The notes: generated from the sequence alone by a model not told the origin. DNA of 64,000 nucleotides from an uncultured Alphaproteobacteria bacterium (GCA_934273635.1 CAKQSV010000001.1:62001-126000), one strand, 5' to 3'. Numbered from the stretch's first letter, positions 1-10,731 are shown. Program-made: numbers and translations.

Positions 1-227
1 CCGAAAGGTGCGGTGTTTTTTTTTGCAATCAGGATGTGGCGGACGAGAACCCACGGTGACAGTGGGTTTGACTACCAGCGAGAGGCAGACGGAGTATGCC
101 GGCGCTTTTGAAAAAAGCGTGAGCGCCTGTGCGGCTAGCGGAACGCGACGCCAGTCCCGCCGCTGACGCCAATTGGGAAAAAACGCCGTGCCGAAAGGTG
201 CGGTGTTTTTTTTGCAATCAGGATGTG
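1..227 (+). repeat. Direct repeat of a terminator-containing module, about 37 nt, twice
   Basis: The stretch beginning CCGAAAGGTGCGGTG, followed by a T run and GCAATCAGGATGTG, occurs at about 1-38 and again at about 191-227, differing only in T-run length. The 150 bases between the copies are visibly richer in GC than the rest of the window and contain no convincing reading frame. The start-to-start spacing is 190 nt, which suggests a tandemly duplicated transcription unit or small RNA whose 3' end is the repeated hairpin. The left copy is cut by the window edge. I do not recognise the RNA. Confidence 0.6.
184..213 (+). terminator. Rho-independent terminator, GAAA tetraloop
   Basis: A nine-pair stem (184-192 with 197-205, three G-T wobbles) closes a GAAA tetraloop and is followed by eight T at 206-213. 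The same right arm and T run stand at 1-24, where the left arm lies outside the window. It ends some plus-strand transcript coming from the GC-rich patch at 25-183 or from further left. Confidence 0.7.
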
Positions 228-293
228 AACCGTACCCCAGAAGTCGGACAAGTAAAAAAGTGGCGGGACAAGATGGGTGTTGGGGTTACACCC

Positions 294-325
294 AAAAAAA
301 ACGCCTTTCGGTAGAGAAAGACGTT
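294..325 (-). terminator. Terminator of the dnaX-ybaB-recR transcript
   Basis: Read on the minus strand, AACGTCTTTC (325-316) pairs with GAAAGGCGTT (309-300) with one wobble, followed by a T run (299-294). It lies just downstream of the recR stop codon, so it probably ends the whole minus-strand operon. Confidence 0.7.
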
Positions 326-349
326 GAGCGATAATAAAATCCCAATACC

Positions 350-943
350 TTAAAGGGTTTTGCGGGAATTGAGCGCGAGTTGGATTGTGCCTTCGTCCAT
401 ATAATCCAGTTCTCCACCCATCGGAATTCCTTGCGCCAGTGTGGTGATTTTGAGGTTGTATTCTTTAAAGCGAGAGACCAGATAGTGCGAGGTGATTTGC
501 CCGTCAACCGTGGCCGGCAGCGCCAAAATCAACTCAGTCACCCCGCCTGTCGCCAAGCGTTTTTCAAGACTCTCAATATTCAAATCCTCAGCGGTGACAC
601 CATCCAACGCCGACAAAACGCCGCCCAAAACATGATACTTTCCCTTAAAAAAAGACACACGTTCCATCGCCCACAAATCAGCGACATCCTGCACCACGCA
701 AACGACGTTATCGTCACGAAGTTCGGAGGCGCAAATTGAACACGGGTTTTGCGTGTCATAATTGCCGCAGATTTCGCAAGTTTTAATATTTTCCGCCACC
801 TCGGTCAGGCTTTGAATCAGCGGCAGGAGCAAGGTGTCGCGTTTTTTCAGCAACTGCAAAGTAATACGGCGAGCCGAGCGTGTGCCCAAAGACGGCAACT
901 TTGACACCAGTTTTATCAGTTTTTCAATTTCGGTTCCGGACAC
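350..943 (-). CDS. recR: Recombination mediator protein RecR
   Basis: RecR works with RecF and RecO to load RecA on gapped DNA. The 197-residue product has the usual family length. Residues 12-30 (SKLPSLGTRSARRITLQLL) match the N-terminal helix-hairpin-helix. A four-cysteine zinc module lies at Cys56, Cys59, Cys68 and Cys71, followed by a Toprim domain from about residue 80 to 175 with the conserved VVCVVQDVADLWAMER start. It is the last gene of the dnaX-ybaB-recR cluster, a very widely conserved order, and lies 12 bases after ybaB. recF is also in this window at 23018. Confidence 0.97.
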   Translation of the reverse strand: MSGTEIEKLIKLVSKLPSLGTRSARRITLQLLKKRDTLLLPLIQSLTEVAENIKTCEICGNYDTQNPCSICASELRDDNVVCVVQDVADLWAMERVSFFKGKYHVLGGVLSALDGVTAEDLNIESLEKRLATGGVTELILALPATVDGQITSHYLVSRFKEYNLKITTLAQGIPMGGELDYMDEGTIQLALNSRKTL

Positions 944-955
944 GATGACACCACC

Positions 956-1275
956 TTAGAACGGAAGTTTCAGACCGCCGAGGTTCAAACCGCCGGTGAC
1001 TTCTTTCATGCCGTCTTCCATTAATTTTTCGGCTTTGTTGTGCGCGTCGTTAAAAGCGGCAACAATCAAATCTTCTAACACGTCAACCTCGTCAGCAACC
1101 AACAATGATTTGTCAATACTGACTTTTTTAGCCTCGGACTTGCCATTAATCACAACCTTAACCATGCCTGCGCCACTGGTGCCCTCAACCTCTTGCAAAG
1201 ACAGTTTTGACTGGGTTTCTTCCATACGTTTTTGCATCATTTGCGCTTGTTTCATTAAACCTTGGATATTCATCA

Positions 1276-1276
<1 letters not shown>
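956..1276 (-). CDS. ybaB: YbaB/EbfC family nucleoid-associated protein
   Basis: A 106-residue DNA-binding protein of the YbaB/EbfC family, which forms dimers that bind DNA non-specifically or with modest sequence preference. It opens with MMNIQGLMKQAQMMQKRMEE, the family's long N-terminal helix rich in Met and Gln, and ends with the Gly/Leu-rich tail GGLNLGGLKLPF, also typical. Its ATG overlaps the dnaX stop by one base (TAATG), which indicates translational coupling. A second ATG follows immediately and could equally be used. The dnaX-ybaB-recR order supports the call. Confidence 0.95.
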
Positions 1277-3006
<1,730 letters not shown>

Positions 3007-3015
3007 AAAATAAAA

Positions 3016-3110
3016 GGAGGAGGAGAGCAAATGACCTTAAGGTGTTTCGTTACGGCTGCTTTCTTCCGAACCTGACCGGATTGGCGAAGCCTTAACCCAC
3101 TGCCCTCCAT
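3016..3110 (-). ncRNA. ffs: Signal recognition particle RNA, small bacterial (4.5S) type
   Basis: On the minus strand the core GGTCAGGTTCGGAAGAAAGC matches the conserved apical part of SRP domain IV, where Ffh binds: the GGAA-type tetraloop region and the asymmetric AGCAGCC-side loop. The ends pair: GGAGGGCA (3108-3101) with TGCTCTCC (3029-3022), eight pairs with one wobble, giving a transcript of about 87-95 nt. Position upstream of dnaX is also seen in other bacteria (scr-dnaX in Bacillus). Exact ends were not determined. The proposed dnaX start lies only about 15 nt beyond the terminal helix. Confidence 0.92.
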
Positions 3111-3180
3111 GGTTTTTACAATGTTAATAATATTGTCGATATTCGAGACTTTTGCAAGTGAAAAATCAAGGAATCAACAT

Positions 3181-4590
3181 TTAATACTGTTCTTCAAGCG
3201 TTGCGCCTGTCTCAACGACCTGCGGCGCAGTCTTGAGAATTTGCCCGAAAATCAGCATTTCGGCCGTGTTTTGGTCTTTGCCGTAAATTGCAGGCTTGTA
3301 GTATTCGCCCTCGCTTTCGCCAAAGTCAAAGTCCGATGTGAACTTGCGCGGCGCGGCGTCGACAATATAGTTGCCACTGTCACGAACTTCTTTAATATCT
3401 AAACTATGCTGGTTGTAGCCGTTGGGGAAAAAGCGGAACACGCCGTTTATGCCAAGATAGCCTTCGCGGTTGGTGATTTTGTCATCCAGAGCGTCCGCGC
3501 CGTTGCGAGAAATCGCCGACGCCAACGCCACCGCGTCATAACCGAAAGAATACAGACTTGAGGGACGCTCGCCGAACAGCTCGGTATATTTGTTCACAAA
3601 ATAAGAGCTGTTTTGCCGAGACAAAGACGGATACCAACTGCCGCGCATGGTGGTTTCTTTGTTAAGCGAGGTGTTGTCCCACACCGAGGTTCCGATAAAC
3701 TTAACCTCAGGCGAAAAGACATCATAGTAGCCAAACATCGCCACCGCCGATTTTAATGTTGCGCCATAATCAGGAATCAGCACCGCGTCAAAATCAAGCT
3801 CGCCGTAAGTATCTTGCTTTTTCAAACGATTGAGCATATTAACCGCCTCGTGGTCGCCGGCGGCGGCCGCGGCGGCGTATTGCGCCTTAACTTTCTCAAG
3901 CCGGGCGGCGCGGGCGTTGTAGTTCGTCATCTGTTTCAAAATATTTGAAAAATCGGTGGTGCCGGACTTGTAAAACGCAATCGTTGTCACATTAACATTA
4001 TTTTTGGCGGCGGCTTTAACTGCGGCACGAGCCACAGCAAAGCCGGTGTTGTTGTCGGGAATCAGCAAAGCAAAGCGACTGCGCCCTTTGGCGGCGCTGT
4101 AACTGATAACGCGGTCGACCTGTTCGTCAAGCAGCAAACCCATGGTGTAAACCCCGTTTTGCAAAACCTCGGCGGCGGAGTTAAACGCGATGACCGGAAC
4201 ATTTCTGCTTTTTGCCGCCGGAGAAACCGCCTGCACCGAAGAGCTAAGCATTGGACCGATAATCAGTTGCGCTCCTTGATTGAGCGCGTTTTCCATTGCC
4301 ACCGACGCGCCGGACGGCGTGCCTTTGGTGTCGTAGTACTGCAAAATCAGACCATTGTCATTAATGTCATCAAGCGCCATCATGGTGGCGTTTTTCAGAC
4401 CATTACCCTGTTTGGCAAACTCACCGCTGAGCGGTAACAACACGCCCACCCGAAAGTCTTCACGATTGACAATATTCACATCGTTGATTTCCGTAGACGT
4501 ATCATGGTGTCCGCCCTGCGTTTGCACTCGATGTGACGCGCATGAGCACAACCCTAAAACCACAAAAAAATATGATATTTGTTTTAACAC
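3181..4590 (-). CDS. LpoA/YraM-like periplasmic-binding-fold lipoprotein
   Basis: The 469-residue product begins with a hydrophobic segment ending in LGLCSC, a lipobox with Cys17 as the likely lipid-bearing residue. The rest resembles the type-I periplasmic binding fold (Peripla_BP_6): RVGVLLPLSGEFAKQGNGL near residue 47, and later QLIIGPMLSSSVQAVSP. Such lipoproteins beside rsmI and yraN are known as YraM/LpoA, outer-membrane activators of penicillin-binding proteins in gammaproteobacteria. Whether this alphaproteobacterial relative activates a PBP or binds an amino acid-like ligand is not shown by sequence. It starts with GTG. It is divergent from rsmI, separated by 75 bases. Confidence 0.8.
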   Translation of the reverse strand: MLKQISYFFVVLGLCSCASHRVQTQGGHHDTSTEINDVNIVNREDFRVGVLLPLSGEFAKQGNGLKNATMMALDDINDNGLILQYYDTKGTPSGASVAMENALNQGAQLIIGPMLSSSVQAVSPAAKSRNVPVIAFNSAAEVLQNGVYTMGLLLDEQVDRVISYSAAKGRSRFALLIPDNNTGFAVARAAVKAAAKNNVNVTTIAFYKSGTTDFSNILKQMTNYNARAARLEKVKAQYAAAAAAGDHEAVNMLNRLKKQDTYGELDFDAVLIPDYGATLKSAVAMFGYYDVFSPEVKFIGTSVWDNTSLNKETTMRGSWYPSLSRQNSSYFVNKYTELFGERPSSLYSFGYDAVALASAISRNGADALDDKITNREGYLGINGVFRFFPNGYNQHSLDIKEVRDSGNYIVDAAPRKFTSDFDFGESEGEYYKPAIYGKDQNTAEMLIFGQILKTAPQVVETGATLEEQY

Positions 4591-4665
4591 TTGCTTTTTG
4601 TCCCAAAATATAAAATCATACAGCTAAGAAAGTATATTAAAAAACCTGTATTGTAAAGTAAGATA

Positions 4666-5496
4666 ATGAAAAGCGGATTATATATTGTGGCCTCACCCAT
4701 CGGTAACTTGAACGACATTTCGCCGCGCGGCGTGCAAACTCTGAAGGACGCCGATGTTATCGCCTGCGAGGACTCTCGAGTAACAAAAAAGCTGTTCGGG
4801 CTGCTCGGGATCAGTTGCGCCAAGCCTTTTATCACCTATCAAAATTATAATGAAGAAGAACAGTCTCCTCAGTTGCTATCCTTGTTGGAAGAAGGTAAAA
4901 GCATTGCGCTTATCAGTGACGCCGGTTCGCCGTTGATTTCTGACCCTGGGTATAAGATTGTGCGCAAGTGTCGCGAGAAAGGCATTTATGTCACCGCAAT
5001 TCCGGGGTGTTGCGCCGTGATCACGGCTTTGCAATTATCAGGTTTGCCGACCAACCGTTTTATGTTTGCCGGCTTTATTCCCAACAAAGACAAAGCGCGC
5101 GCCGACCTATTCAACGAGCTGAAAAGTATTGACACCACGCTGATTTTTTATGAAACCGCGCCGCGAATCCTCAAAACCTTAAATGTTATGCGCGAGGTTT
5201 TTAGCGGACGCGAAGTTGCCACCGCGCGAGAGTTGACCAAAATGTATGAAGAGTGCGTTCGCGGCAGTATTGACGAGCTGGTCTCTCACTTTACAACGCA
5301 AGAGCCGCGGGGCGAGTTTGTGTTGATGGTCGCGCCACCGAGCGAAGACACCGCGCCGGAAGTCGATGTTGAGACTGAACTGAAAAAGCGTATGGCAAGT
5401 ATGCCGCTCAAGTCGGCGGTTAAGGAAGTGGTGGAGCAATTTAAGCTCAACAAAAACGAGGTGTACGCCCTTGCGCTCAAAATTAAAGAAGCATAA
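4666..5496 (+). CDS. rsmI: 16S rRNA (cytidine(1402)-2'-O)-methyltransferase RsmI
   Basis: RsmI adds the 2'-O-methyl group to C1402 in the decoding centre of 16S rRNA. The 276-residue product has the tetrapyrrole-methylase fold signature of this family: LYIVASPIGNLNDISPRG at the start, DVIACEDSRVTKKLF near residue 30, and ALISDAGSPLISDPGY near residue 84, the glycine-rich SAM-binding segment. Its 3' end overlaps yraN by 26 bases in another frame, so the two are probably coupled. The rsmI-yraN-lipoprotein grouping is conserved in many proteobacteria. Confidence 0.96.
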   Translation: MKSGLYIVASPIGNLNDISPRGVQTLKDADVIACEDSRVTKKLFGLLGISCAKPFITYQNYNEEEQSPQLLSLLEEGKSIALISDAGSPLISDPGYKIVRKCREKGIYVTAIPGCCAVITALQLSGLPTNRFMFAGFIPNKDKARADLFNELKSIDTTLIFYETAPRILKTLNVMREVFSGREVATARELTKMYEECVRGSIDELVSHFTTQEPRGEFVLMVAPPSEDTAPEVDVETELKKRMASMPLKSAVKEVVEQFKLNKNEVYALALKIKEA

Positions 5497-5836
5497 CGGC
5501 GGAAAATTTGCCGAATTTATCGCGCGGTGGTTTATGCGTTGTCACGGATATGGTATTGTGGCGCGTAATGTTTCCGGTGGCAAAGGCACGCACTGCGGCG
5601 AAGTGGATTTTATAGCCCGCAGAGGGAAAACTTTGGTGTTTGTTGAAGTTAAAAAACGCCAAACGCCCGAAGACGCGGCTTATGCTATTCATCCCGAACA
5701 GCAGGCACGAATCCGTCTGGCGGCGCTTAATTTTATCAGACGCAATAAGCAGTATCAAAATTTTGACATCCGTTTTGACGCCATCTTAATTGTATTTCCG
5801 CTATATATTCGCCATATCCGCGACGCATGGCAATAA
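5471..5836 (+). CDS. YraN family (UPF0102) putative nuclease
   Basis: A 121-residue protein of the UPF0102/YraN family, which has a restriction endonuclease-like (Holliday-resolvase) fold; its cellular substrate is unsettled. The active-site pattern is visible: Glu in the GEVDFIARRG segment and ELVFVEVK-like LVFVEVKKR, giving the E-x-D ... E-x-K arrangement. The N terminus GGKFAEFIARWFMRCHGYGIVARN is also typical. It overlaps the rsmI 3' end and closes this small operon, with a hairpin terminator directly after the stop. Confidence 0.9.
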   Translation: MRSKLKKHNGGKFAEFIARWFMRCHGYGIVARNVSGGKGTHCGEVDFIARRGKTLVFVEVKKRQTPEDAAYAIHPEQQARIRLAALNFIRRNKQYQNFDIRFDAILIVFPLYIRHIRDAWQ

Positions 5837-5837
5837 A

Positions 5838-5863
5838 AAAACCCCTCGTCTCCGAGAGGTTTT
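5838..5863. terminator. Bidirectional terminator between yraN and the Lon-like gene
   Basis: AAAACCCCTC (5838-5847) and GAGAGGTTTT (5854-5863) form a ten-base inverted repeat with one imperfect pair. The stem is flanked by an A run on the left and T on the right, so it can end yraN on the plus strand and the Lon-like gene on the minus strand. The minus-strand RNA is the more stable (G-U instead of A-C). Confidence 0.75.
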
Positions 5864-5869
5864 GCAAGA

Positions 5870-8305
5870 TTAGCGACCGAGGCAACCGTGGGTCTCTTTG
5901 GCAAAATAAACATAGCGTTTGTAATAATGCTCCAGACCTTTTTTAACCTCGTAGTTGACAGTGCCACGCGGATATTCGCCCTTGGCATTAGGCTTGCCGG
6001 CCGGAACACCGGTCAGCAGTTCAATACCGTCGTCTACCGTGTCGATAGCATAAATATGGAACTTGCCCTCATCCACCGCCTGCAAAATATCTTCACGCAA
6101 CATCAGCGAGCTGATATTGGTGCGCGGAATAATCACGCCTTGTTCACCCGTTAAACCACGGTGATTGCAAACATCAAAGAAGCCTTCGATTTTTTCATTA
6201 GCGCCGCCAATCGGTTGAACCTCGCCAAACTGGTTGATAGAACCGGTTACGGCAATGCTTTGTTTGATGGGGATATTAGAGATTGCCGACAGCAGGCAAT
6301 AGTATTCGGTTGAAGAGGCGCTGTCGCCGTCAACGCCGCCATACGATTGTTCAAACACTATCGAGGCCGACAGTGACAACGGAGACTCTTTGGCAAAGCG
6401 ATTGGCGATTAAGGACGACAAAATCAACACGCCTTTGGTGTGAATCGGGCCGCTCATATCAATCTCGCGCTCAATGTCGATAAACTCGCCCTTGCCCATA
6501 CGCACCTGCGTGGTAATACGCGAGGGTTTGCCGAACGAATTGCGCGAGAAGTTATAAACCACCAAACCGTTAATTTGCCCGACGCGCTTACCTTCAACAT
6601 CCATTAAAATCGTACCGTTGTCAATTTGCTCCAACATGGCCTGTTTGATACGTCCCGAGCGATAAATCTGCTCCGAGATTGCCTGCTCAATATGGTTTTT
6701 GCCAATCTGTTTGGAGTTTGACTTACGCGCCCAATAATCCGCCTCGCGCAACAAATCGCCGATGGAGGCAATGTGCGCCGAAAGTTTTTCGGAATCTTCC
6801 GCCAAGCGTGAAGAATATTCAATAATGCGAGCCACAGCTTGTTTGTTGAGGGAGCGAATTTTCTTCTTTTTTGACAGCGAACCAATGAGTTTGGCGTATT
6901 CCTGCTCGTTTTCCTCGGTTCTGTCCATTAAAGTGCCGAAGTCAGCCTCAACCTTGAAATAATCACGGAAGTCAGGGTCTTTGTCAGACAAAATCTCAAA
7001 CAATTCTTCATCACCGGTCAAAATGATTTTGACTTGCAACGGAATCGGCTCCGGATCAAGCGAGATAGTCATAAAGGTGCTCTCGTCCGCCGGCGAATCG
7101 ATTTTGACGGTTTTGGATGCCAGCGCGCGTTTAAGAGAATCCCAAGAATAAGGCTGGGTTAAAAGTTTGCGAGCATCCATAAGCAAAAAGCCGCCGTTGG
7201 CTCGGTGCAAAGCACCCGCCTTAATCAAGGTAAAGTCGGTTACCAAAGCGCCGTACTGTTGTATTCTTTCCACACGACCGACCAGATTGCTTTGGGTCGG
7301 GTGATCCAGAAGGACTATCGGCGCGCCGGAATCTTTCTCGTTTTTAACAATAACATTAACTTTGAGCTTGGAGAACTTGTCTTCATCGGGCTTGTTAATG
7401 CGGCTGAGCAGAGAACTGAGCGGATCATCCTCAGCACCGGCGGTTTGTTGCTCCTGACAAGGCACAAACTCGTCAATGTTATTGACTATATGCTTTTGCA
7501 CGTTTTTCAAAAACTCAACCGCGCCTTTGATGGACTTGTATTTTTGGCGCAGGGTGTCAATCGGTTTTTTGACAGTCAGCTTGATAAATTTCTCACGCAG
7601 GAGCTTGCTTTCCTCGCGCTGTTTTTCCTCCCATGAGGGAATATCGTGCGCGGTGTTTTCAATCTCTTGCTGCATGGCGTTGAGGTCTTCAATCAGCGCT
7701 TTTTTCTCTTCTTCCGGCAATTCGTCAAAGGCTTCGGGGCTCAAGACCTCGCCGTTTTTCATCGGGGCGACGACCAGTCCAACCTGCATTTGCAACAAAG
7801 AGACACTTTTGCCTTTGGCTTTTTTTTGCAGAATTTTAACGTATTCTTCTTTCTTTTGTTTGAACTTTTCTTTGATAATGCTTTCGGCGGCTTTATACTC
7901 CTCACTGTCTAAGACACTGGGAATCGCCGTGCTGAACTCTTCAATCAGCTTGTCTATGTCTTTGGCAAACTCAGTGGCGGTGCCGGCCGGAAAGTTAATC
8001 GCTTTCGGCTTATAAGGCTCGTCAAAATTATAAACATACGCCCAATCGTCAGGGGTGGGACGATTTTGAGCCTCTTTTTGCAAAATACGTTTGACCAAGC
8101 TGGTCTTGCCGGTACCCTCAGGACCTAAGCAAAATAAGTTATAACCCTTGGATCTGATGTTTATGCCCAGTTCAACCGCGCTGATGGCTCGATCTTGCCC
8201 AAGCGCCGACATACGTTCTTCAAGATCGGCGGTGCTGCTGAAATCAAACTTTTTAGGGTCGCATACCCGATACAAGTCCGAACTTTTTAATTTTGTGATA
8301 CTCAT
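5870..8305 (-). CDS. Lon-like ATP-dependent protease (AAA_32 / S16 family, LonB/YcbZ type)
   Basis: An 811-residue AAA+ protease related to YcbZ and LonB/LonC rather than classical LonA, since there is no N-terminal LON substrate domain. Walker A is GPEGTGKTSLVKR near residue 60, followed by a long helical insertion (about 130-290) rich in Lys and Glu. The ATPase domain resumes with GGFLLMDARKLL. The C-terminal protease domain (about 570-770) has the catalytic serine in the GVDGDSASS segment and the lysine in GGANEKIEGF, the Ser-Lys dyad. It presumably degrades misfolded or regulatory proteins in the cytoplasm. It is a single minus-strand gene ending at the shared hairpin. Confidence 0.92.
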   Translation of the reverse strand: MSITKLKSSDLYRVCDPKKFDFSSTADLEERMSALGQDRAISAVELGINIRSKGYNLFCLGPEGTGKTSLVKRILQKEAQNRPTPDDWAYVYNFDEPYKPKAINFPAGTATEFAKDIDKLIEEFSTAIPSVLDSEEYKAAESIIKEKFKQKKEEYVKILQKKAKGKSVSLLQMQVGLVVAPMKNGEVLSPEAFDELPEEEKKALIEDLNAMQQEIENTAHDIPSWEEKQREESKLLREKFIKLTVKKPIDTLRQKYKSIKGAVEFLKNVQKHIVNNIDEFVPCQEQQTAGAEDDPLSSLLSRINKPDEDKFSKLKVNVIVKNEKDSGAPIVLLDHPTQSNLVGRVERIQQYGALVTDFTLIKAGALHRANGGFLLMDARKLLTQPYSWDSLKRALASKTVKIDSPADESTFMTISLDPEPIPLQVKIILTGDEELFEILSDKDPDFRDYFKVEADFGTLMDRTEENEQEYAKLIGSLSKKKKIRSLNKQAVARIIEYSSRLAEDSEKLSAHIASIGDLLREADYWARKSNSKQIGKNHIEQAISEQIYRSGRIKQAMLEQIDNGTILMDVEGKRVGQINGLVVYNFSRNSFGKPSRITTQVRMGKGEFIDIEREIDMSGPIHTKGVLILSSLIANRFAKESPLSLSASIVFEQSYGGVDGDSASSTEYYCLLSAISNIPIKQSIAVTGSINQFGEVQPIGGANEKIEGFFDVCNHRGLTGEQGVIIPRTNISSLMLREDILQAVDEGKFHIYAIDTVDDGIELLTGVPAGKPNAKGEYPRGTVNYEVKKGLEHYYKRYVYFAKETHGCLGR

Positions 8306-8381
8306 TTGTTTAACCCCTTAGCTTGTAAAATTCTGTGATTGTGTTAGTATAGGCTCGTAATAACTAATTTAGCGTTAAAGT

Positions 8382-9845
8382 ATGAATTATATTTTTTACA
8401 TTATCACAACCACCGCGCTGATGGGCGCAATCGGCATACCGTTGTATTTTCGGCAACGGTTGAGGCTTGATTTTTTCAGCAAACGCGCCGTGAGGCACGC
8501 TTTGCGGCATTGCGATATTTTAGGCAGCGAAGGCATTGCGCTGACCGCGGTAAAAGCCGCCCTCAAGAGCGGTCAGAACAATGCGGCAGAGGCTTTGGCT
8601 GACGGAAAATTTAATCTTGCGGCAACGCTTTTGAGCAAAAAACTCCCGATTATCGCCGTATTGCTCGGAGTGTTTAAGCGTCCGAAAACGGCGTTGAAAA
8701 GCCTTGAGAAAATTTGCAAAAACACTCCTGACAACGCTGTGGCTCAGGGATGGTTGGCGCTGTTACACGGTATGGTCGGAGACAAAAACAAAGCCGCCTT
8801 ATTGTGGAGCGGCATAAAAGAGCAAAAATTGCCGCCTTATCTGCACGGGCATTATCATATTTATATTGCGGAATCGGCTTTGCGCAACGGTGATTTGGAG
8901 CTGGCGTCCAAGCAATTTTATTTGGCGGCGCTCAGGTTCGGACGGTGCAAAGCCTATCACGACGAGGCGGCGGTTTATCTTAAACTGGGCACGATTTATC
9001 GCATTTGCTTTGTCTTTGACACCGCGGAATCTTGGTTTCGCTCGGCTTGGGATATTTATAAAAAACTCAAGCATTCTCGCGGCGAGGCGTTGGTTTATGC
9101 CAATTTGGGGATGTTGATGACCGGACAAGAGCGGTTTGAGGAGGCTCGCGATTTTTTTGCCAAAGCGGAAAAAATTTACACCCAATTTGAGACATTGGCA
9201 GAGACCGCATATATCAAAAATCAGATTGCGCTGACGCATATTTTGCAAAAAAATTACCGAACGGCGCAAAAAAGCCTCAACGACGCGCTGAAATTATTTG
9301 AGGAAGGCAAAGATATTAACGGTTTGGCGTTCGGCTACGAGCTGAAAGCCGATAACGACTGGCAGCAACAGCGCTTTGCCGCCACGGTCAGATGGGCAAA
9401 AAAAGCCGCCGACTTATACCAAAAATGCAACAACACAACCGGCTTGCTTGAGAGCCGCTATTTGCAAGCACAAGGTTTGTTACGGTCGGGCGACGACACG
9501 CAGGCGGAAGAGATTTTGCGCCAAATTATCGACTATGGCAAAAAAGACTGTGGCGGATTTTATTTGGCCAACGCTTACAACCTGTTGGGAATTATTTTTA
9601 TGAAGAGGCAAGACCTGCGCCGCGCCAAAGGATTGTTTCGGCAATCATTAGAGCTTGAGCAACGCGGAAATCGGATAACGGCGTTGGCGACTGATTATGC
9701 CAATATCGGATTAAACGAACTTTGTTGCGGACGCCGTGACGACGCTGACAAAAACCTGCAAACCGCTTTGGAGTTGGCGGAAAGTTGCGGTGATGAAGAT
9801 CTTTGCCGCTGTCTGCGACATCATCTTGACAAGCTCAAAAATTGA
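8382..9845 (+). CDS. Membrane-anchored tetratricopeptide repeat protein
   Basis: A 487-residue protein that starts with one hydrophobic segment (residues 2-24, YIFYIITTTALMGAIGIPLY), a likely membrane anchor, followed almost entirely by helical TPR-like repeats. Typical pairs are seen at KLGTIYRICFVFDTAESWFRSA, ANLGMLMTGQERFEEARDFF and NLLGIIFMKRQDLRRAKGLF. TPR proteins serve as scaffolds; nothing here identifies a partner. It shares its last 11 bases with the convergent gene at 9835. Confidence 0.75.
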   Translation: MNYIFYIITTTALMGAIGIPLYFRQRLRLDFFSKRAVRHALRHCDILGSEGIALTAVKAALKSGQNNAAEALADGKFNLAATLLSKKLPIIAVLLGVFKRPKTALKSLEKICKNTPDNAVAQGWLALLHGMVGDKNKAALLWSGIKEQKLPPYLHGHYHIYIAESALRNGDLELASKQFYLAALRFGRCKAYHDEAAVYLKLGTIYRICFVFDTAESWFRSAWDIYKKLKHSRGEALVYANLGMLMTGQERFEEARDFFAKAEKIYTQFETLAETAYIKNQIALTHILQKNYRTAQKSLNDALKLFEEGKDINGLAFGYELKADNDWQQQRFAATVRWAKKAADLYQKCNNTTGLLESRYLQAQGLLRSGDDTQAEEILRQIIDYGKKDCGGFYLANAYNLLGIIFMKRQDLRRAKGLFRQSLELEQRGNRITALATDYANIGLNELCCGRRDDADKNLQTALELAESCGDEDLCRCLRHHLDKLKN

Positions 9846-10731
9846 GTTCAATCAGCAACGGACGGCGGCGGTTGTGTTTGGCATTGAGCCACGAAAGATT
9901 TTTAACCCCAAAGTCGCGATAAGCCAAAACATTAATGGTCGGCACGCGCCAATAGCGCAGCCCATCCCCCATTATCACACTGTTTTTAACCTCGAGACCG
10001 GTTTTTTCCATAAAGTTTCTGAAATCGCGCGACCAACTTTCAATCCCCGCGTCGCCAACAGCCACCACCGGCGTATCCTGCATATTGATAAACGTCGCCA
10101 GATTTTTGAGCGCGGTACGACGCTCCATATCCGAAAGTTTGGCAAAGTCAAAGGTGACCAACATCAGCGGCTTGTATTCCAGTTCAATATCGGCAAAACC
10201 GGCGCGACCGGCGTTTGAAACCAAAACCTCGCCCGAGCGCATAACACGGTGCGGCGTGACAATCAGGTTATTATCGTCAGCAGACGCTGAATAGTTGTAT
10301 TCTTCGCCATGCGCACCAAACAGGCGGGACTGGCGGCGATTGAGGCAGGCGGCGTCTGCCCGATGATATTGCAACTGCTTTTCAATATCCCGCAGGTTTT
10401 CGGCATCTTTTTGATAAATAAGCGTGAGTTTTTGCAAACCCTCAGTGCCGGTGTTAAAGAACAGGCTGCCGCCCATACCGACATTTAAAAACAGAACAAA
10501 CGCTACCGCCGAGAGCCCCAAAGCATGCCAGAAAAAATGGCGGACAAGCGCAAGACACAAAATCAACAAGGTGTAGATATAAAGCACAAACAGCCAACCG
10601 CTCAGCCACTGCGTCAACGCGCCGTCTCGCCAGAAAAACAGCAACAAACAGACAGCTGACGACGCACCCAACGACAAGTTCAAAATTTCTCTGGTGGCGG
10701 CTTGCTTTTTCTTTTGGCTCAAATATCCCAT
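9835..10731 (-). CDS. Membrane protein with a degenerate endonuclease/exonuclease/phosphatase domain
   Basis: The 298-residue product has three hydrophobic segments in its first 100 residues and then a soluble C-terminal half. That half resembles the end of the EEP (exonuclease-endonuclease-phosphatase) fold as in YafD-like proteins: the spacing of TPVVAVGDAGIESWSRDFRNFMEKTGL recalls the family pattern GDFNATPWS-x-D-F-x-x-L-x-x-x-x-G-L. The catalytic Asp-x-Asn and the final Ser-Asp-His are not intact here (GDAG and AKHNRRRP). It may therefore be a non-catalytic relative. Function unknown. The 3' end overlaps the TPR gene. Confidence 0.6.
   Translation of the reverse strand: MGYLSQKKKQAATREILNLSLGASSAVCLLLFFWRDGALTQWLSGWLFVLYIYTLLILCLALVRHFFWHALGLSAVAFVLFLNVGMGGSLFFNTGTEGLQKLTLIYQKDAENLRDIEKQLQYHRADAACLNRRQSRLFGAHGEEYNYSASADDNNLIVTPHRVMRSGEVLVSNAGRAGFADIELEYKPLMLVTFDFAKLSDMERRTALKNLATFINMQDTPVVAVGDAGIESWSRDFRNFMEKTGLEVKNSVIMGDGLRYWRVPTINVLAYRDFGVKNLSWLNAKHNRRRPLLIELNF

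Noticed and set aside
5870..8305. Calling the protease classical Lon (LonA)
   Set aside because: No N-terminal LON domain; the long helical insertion and the active-site surroundings fit the LonB/YcbZ type instead.
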